Source: Syntrophomonadaceae bacterium (GTDB lineage Bacteria > Bacillota > Dethiobacteria > PWVN01). From it: a stretch of 5,131 nucleotides of DNA. Made by a program: the position numbers and the translations under genes. Numbering within the stretch: the stretch's first letter is position 1; every line of letters begins with the position of its first letter. The stretch lies in NCBI GenBank assembly GCA_007136165.1, contig SLHK01000080.1:1-5131 (forward strand). Reading direction: 5' to 3'. This document shows positions 5,076-5,131 of this stretch, one piece after another. Under the pieces are notes generated by a model, which saw only the letters and a list, made by a program, of their open reading frames with translations, ran no database searches and had not been told where the DNA came from.

Positions 5076-5099
5076 GGAGGCCGTTAAGGCCTCCTTTTT
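5076..5099 (+). terminator. Intrinsic terminator after the helicase gene
   Basis: GGAGGCC (5076-5082) and GGCCTCC (5088-5094) form a perfect 7-bp GC-rich stem with loop GTTAA, followed directly by TTTTT. It lies 50 nt after the stop codon. Nothing is recognised in the remaining 32 bases of the window. Confidence 0.92.
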
Positions 5100-5131
5100 G
5101 CCGGTATCACAGCTCTCATCACCCGTCTTGA

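Overview
The window reads as chromosomal DNA from a Gram-positive anaerobe, most likely a clostridial Firmicute of the Desulfotomaculum/Pelotomaculum/Moorella kind. This is inferred from the strong AAAGGAG/GGAGG ribosome binding sites, moderate GC content with GC-rich codon choice, the roughly 309-residue form of class II aldolase, a membrane polyferredoxin, and a short CshA-like DEAD-box helicase. No mobile element, CRISPR array, tRNA or rRNA was seen.

Layout: two genes run on the minus strand in the left third. They are a NapH/NosR-like membrane 4Fe-4S protein (970-1740) and, 35 nt downstream of it, a class II fructose-bisphosphate aldolase (5-934). The ferredoxin gene has a near-consensus promoter (TTGACA, 18 nt, TACAAT). 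A 17-nt inverted repeat, ATACCCCTAGGGGGTAT, sits on its predicted transcription start and matches the operator type bound by CsoR/CstR-family repressors. Divergent from it, on the plus strand, lies a short homoserine dehydrogenase-like gene without an ACT domain (1947-2972).

The right half is a cold-shock/RNA-remodelling pair on the plus strand: a 66-aa CspA-family protein (3280-3480) closed by a strong intrinsic terminator, then a 478-aa CshA/DeaD-type DEAD-box helicase (3589-5025) closed by another. The 307-nt gap in front of csp has no established gene. It can fold into a long imperfect stem and smaller hairpins, and it contains a 32-codon ORF whose ATG falls inside one of these hairpins.

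The most interesting point is the CsoR-type operator controlling a membrane polyferredoxin, with a glycolytic/gluconeogenic aldolase probably in the same transcript. This suggests a copper- or persulfide-responsive electron-transfer unit. The regulator gene is not in the window.
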